From an uncultured Clostridia bacterium (GTDB lineage: Bacteria; Bacillota; Clostridia; Christensenellales; Aristaeellaceae): a stretch of 50,503 nucleotides of DNA. Where the stretch lies: NCBI GenBank assembly GCA_937874275.1, contig CALNAU010000027.1, forward strand, positions 1-50,503, in the 5' to 3' direction. How positions within the stretch are numbered: position 1 is the first letter of the stretch; every line of letters starts with the position of its first letter. The position numbers and the translations under genes are program-made. Below, in pieces: positions 50,419 through 50,503 of this stretch. The notes under the pieces are model-generated. The model saw only the letters and a list, made by a program, of their open reading frames with translations. It had not been told where the DNA came from and made no database searches.

Positions 50419-50503
50419 TGTTCGCAACTTTGCCCAAGCAGAAAGTATATGGGCAAGCCACCGGGACTCCGCTACAATGGATGTTGCATAGACATTCACA
50501 AGG
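50419..50503 (+). mobile_element. Possible insertion-sequence end (enters from outside the window)
   Basis: The sequence from TGTTCGCAACTTTGCCCA has no similarity to TctA, begins exactly where tctA is broken, and contains an inverted repeat TTGCCCA (50430-50436) / TGGGCAA (50450-50456) and a TACAAT near 50475. The leading TG and internal repeats are what an IS terminus would show, perhaps IS21-like. The transposase would lie beyond the window. Confidence 0.35.

Noticed and set aside
1..50503. CRISPR array, prophage, rRNA operon, or origin
   Set aside because: No regularly spaced repeats, phage genes, rRNA sequence or DnaA-box cluster was noticed on reading the window.

Overview
The window looks like a chromosomal segment of a GC-rich, fermentative member of the Bacillota (Clostridia grade). 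The evidence is the Gram-positive purR-pth-mfd gene order, a PepV-type dipeptidase, a MalY-type lyase, tig-clpP-clpX-lon-engB synteny, strong AGGAGG-type ribosome binding sites, and ferredoxin-dependent 2-oxoacid oxidation coupled to an acyl kinase. No rRNA, tRNA, CRISPR array or complete mobile element was found. Most of the window is tightly packed and about 60% GC by hand-counted blocks. The last ~1.7 kb (from ~48.79 kb) is clearly richer in AT (about 40-45% in two counted 60-base blocks) and full of broken genes.

Layout. 0-2.7 kb: 3' half of a short-chain fatty acid transporter (atoE), a small membrane protein, and convergent atoDA CoA-transferase. 3-4.3 kb: HtrA-like protease. 4.3-5.2 kb: Nudix hydrolase and acetyltransferase. 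5.4-10.3 kb: purR, pth, mfd. 10.3-12.1 kb: a frameshifted VOC gene behind a start-codon hairpin, then a secreted PIG-L deacetylase. 12.1-14.9 kb: uvrA. 15.1-22.3 kb: one long operon (membrane protein, rsuA, rsmC-like, malY, pepV, DUF1667, manA, namA). 22.4-23.5 kb: M50 metalloprotease. 23.8-29.4 kb: branched-chain amino acid catabolism, with leucine dehydrogenase divergent from buk, a P-loop ATPase, and ferredoxin plus alpha, beta and gamma subunits of a 2-oxoacid:ferredoxin oxidoreductase. 29.4-32.2 kb: metNIQ methionine transporter with a Met-rich leader ORF. 32.2-36.6 kb: ABC-F protein, secG, a P-loop kinase-like protein and a GNAT-like protein. 36.6-43.1 kb: tig-clpP-clpX-lon-engB. 43.2-45.4 kb: two tandem YitT-family membrane proteins behind a cobalamin riboswitch. 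45.5-48.5 kb: CdaR/PucR-type regulator, S41 protease, flavodoxin-like protein. 48.5-50.5 kb: decaying low-GC catabolic remnant (dmpG tail, transposase-like piece, intact mhpD/dmpH-type gene, truncated tctC and tctA, possible IS end).

How the parts work together. Leucine dehydrogenase would deaminate branched-chain amino acids to 2-oxoacids. The ferredoxin oxidoreductase would turn these into acyl-CoA plus reduced ferredoxin, and butyrate kinase would make ATP from the acyl-phosphate. The phosphotransacylase needed between the last two steps is not in the window. AtoDA/AtoE may handle the short-chain acids.

The two most interesting regulatory observations are (1) a 24-codon leader ORF with six Met codons, five of them within seven codons, between a strong promoter and metN, with mutually exclusive downstream pairings that look like ribosome-mediated attenuation; and (2) a cobalamin riboswitch, with matching P1 stem, terminator and candidate antiterminator, as the leader of a two-gene YitT-family operon, suggesting a B12-linked role for these membrane proteins of unknown function.
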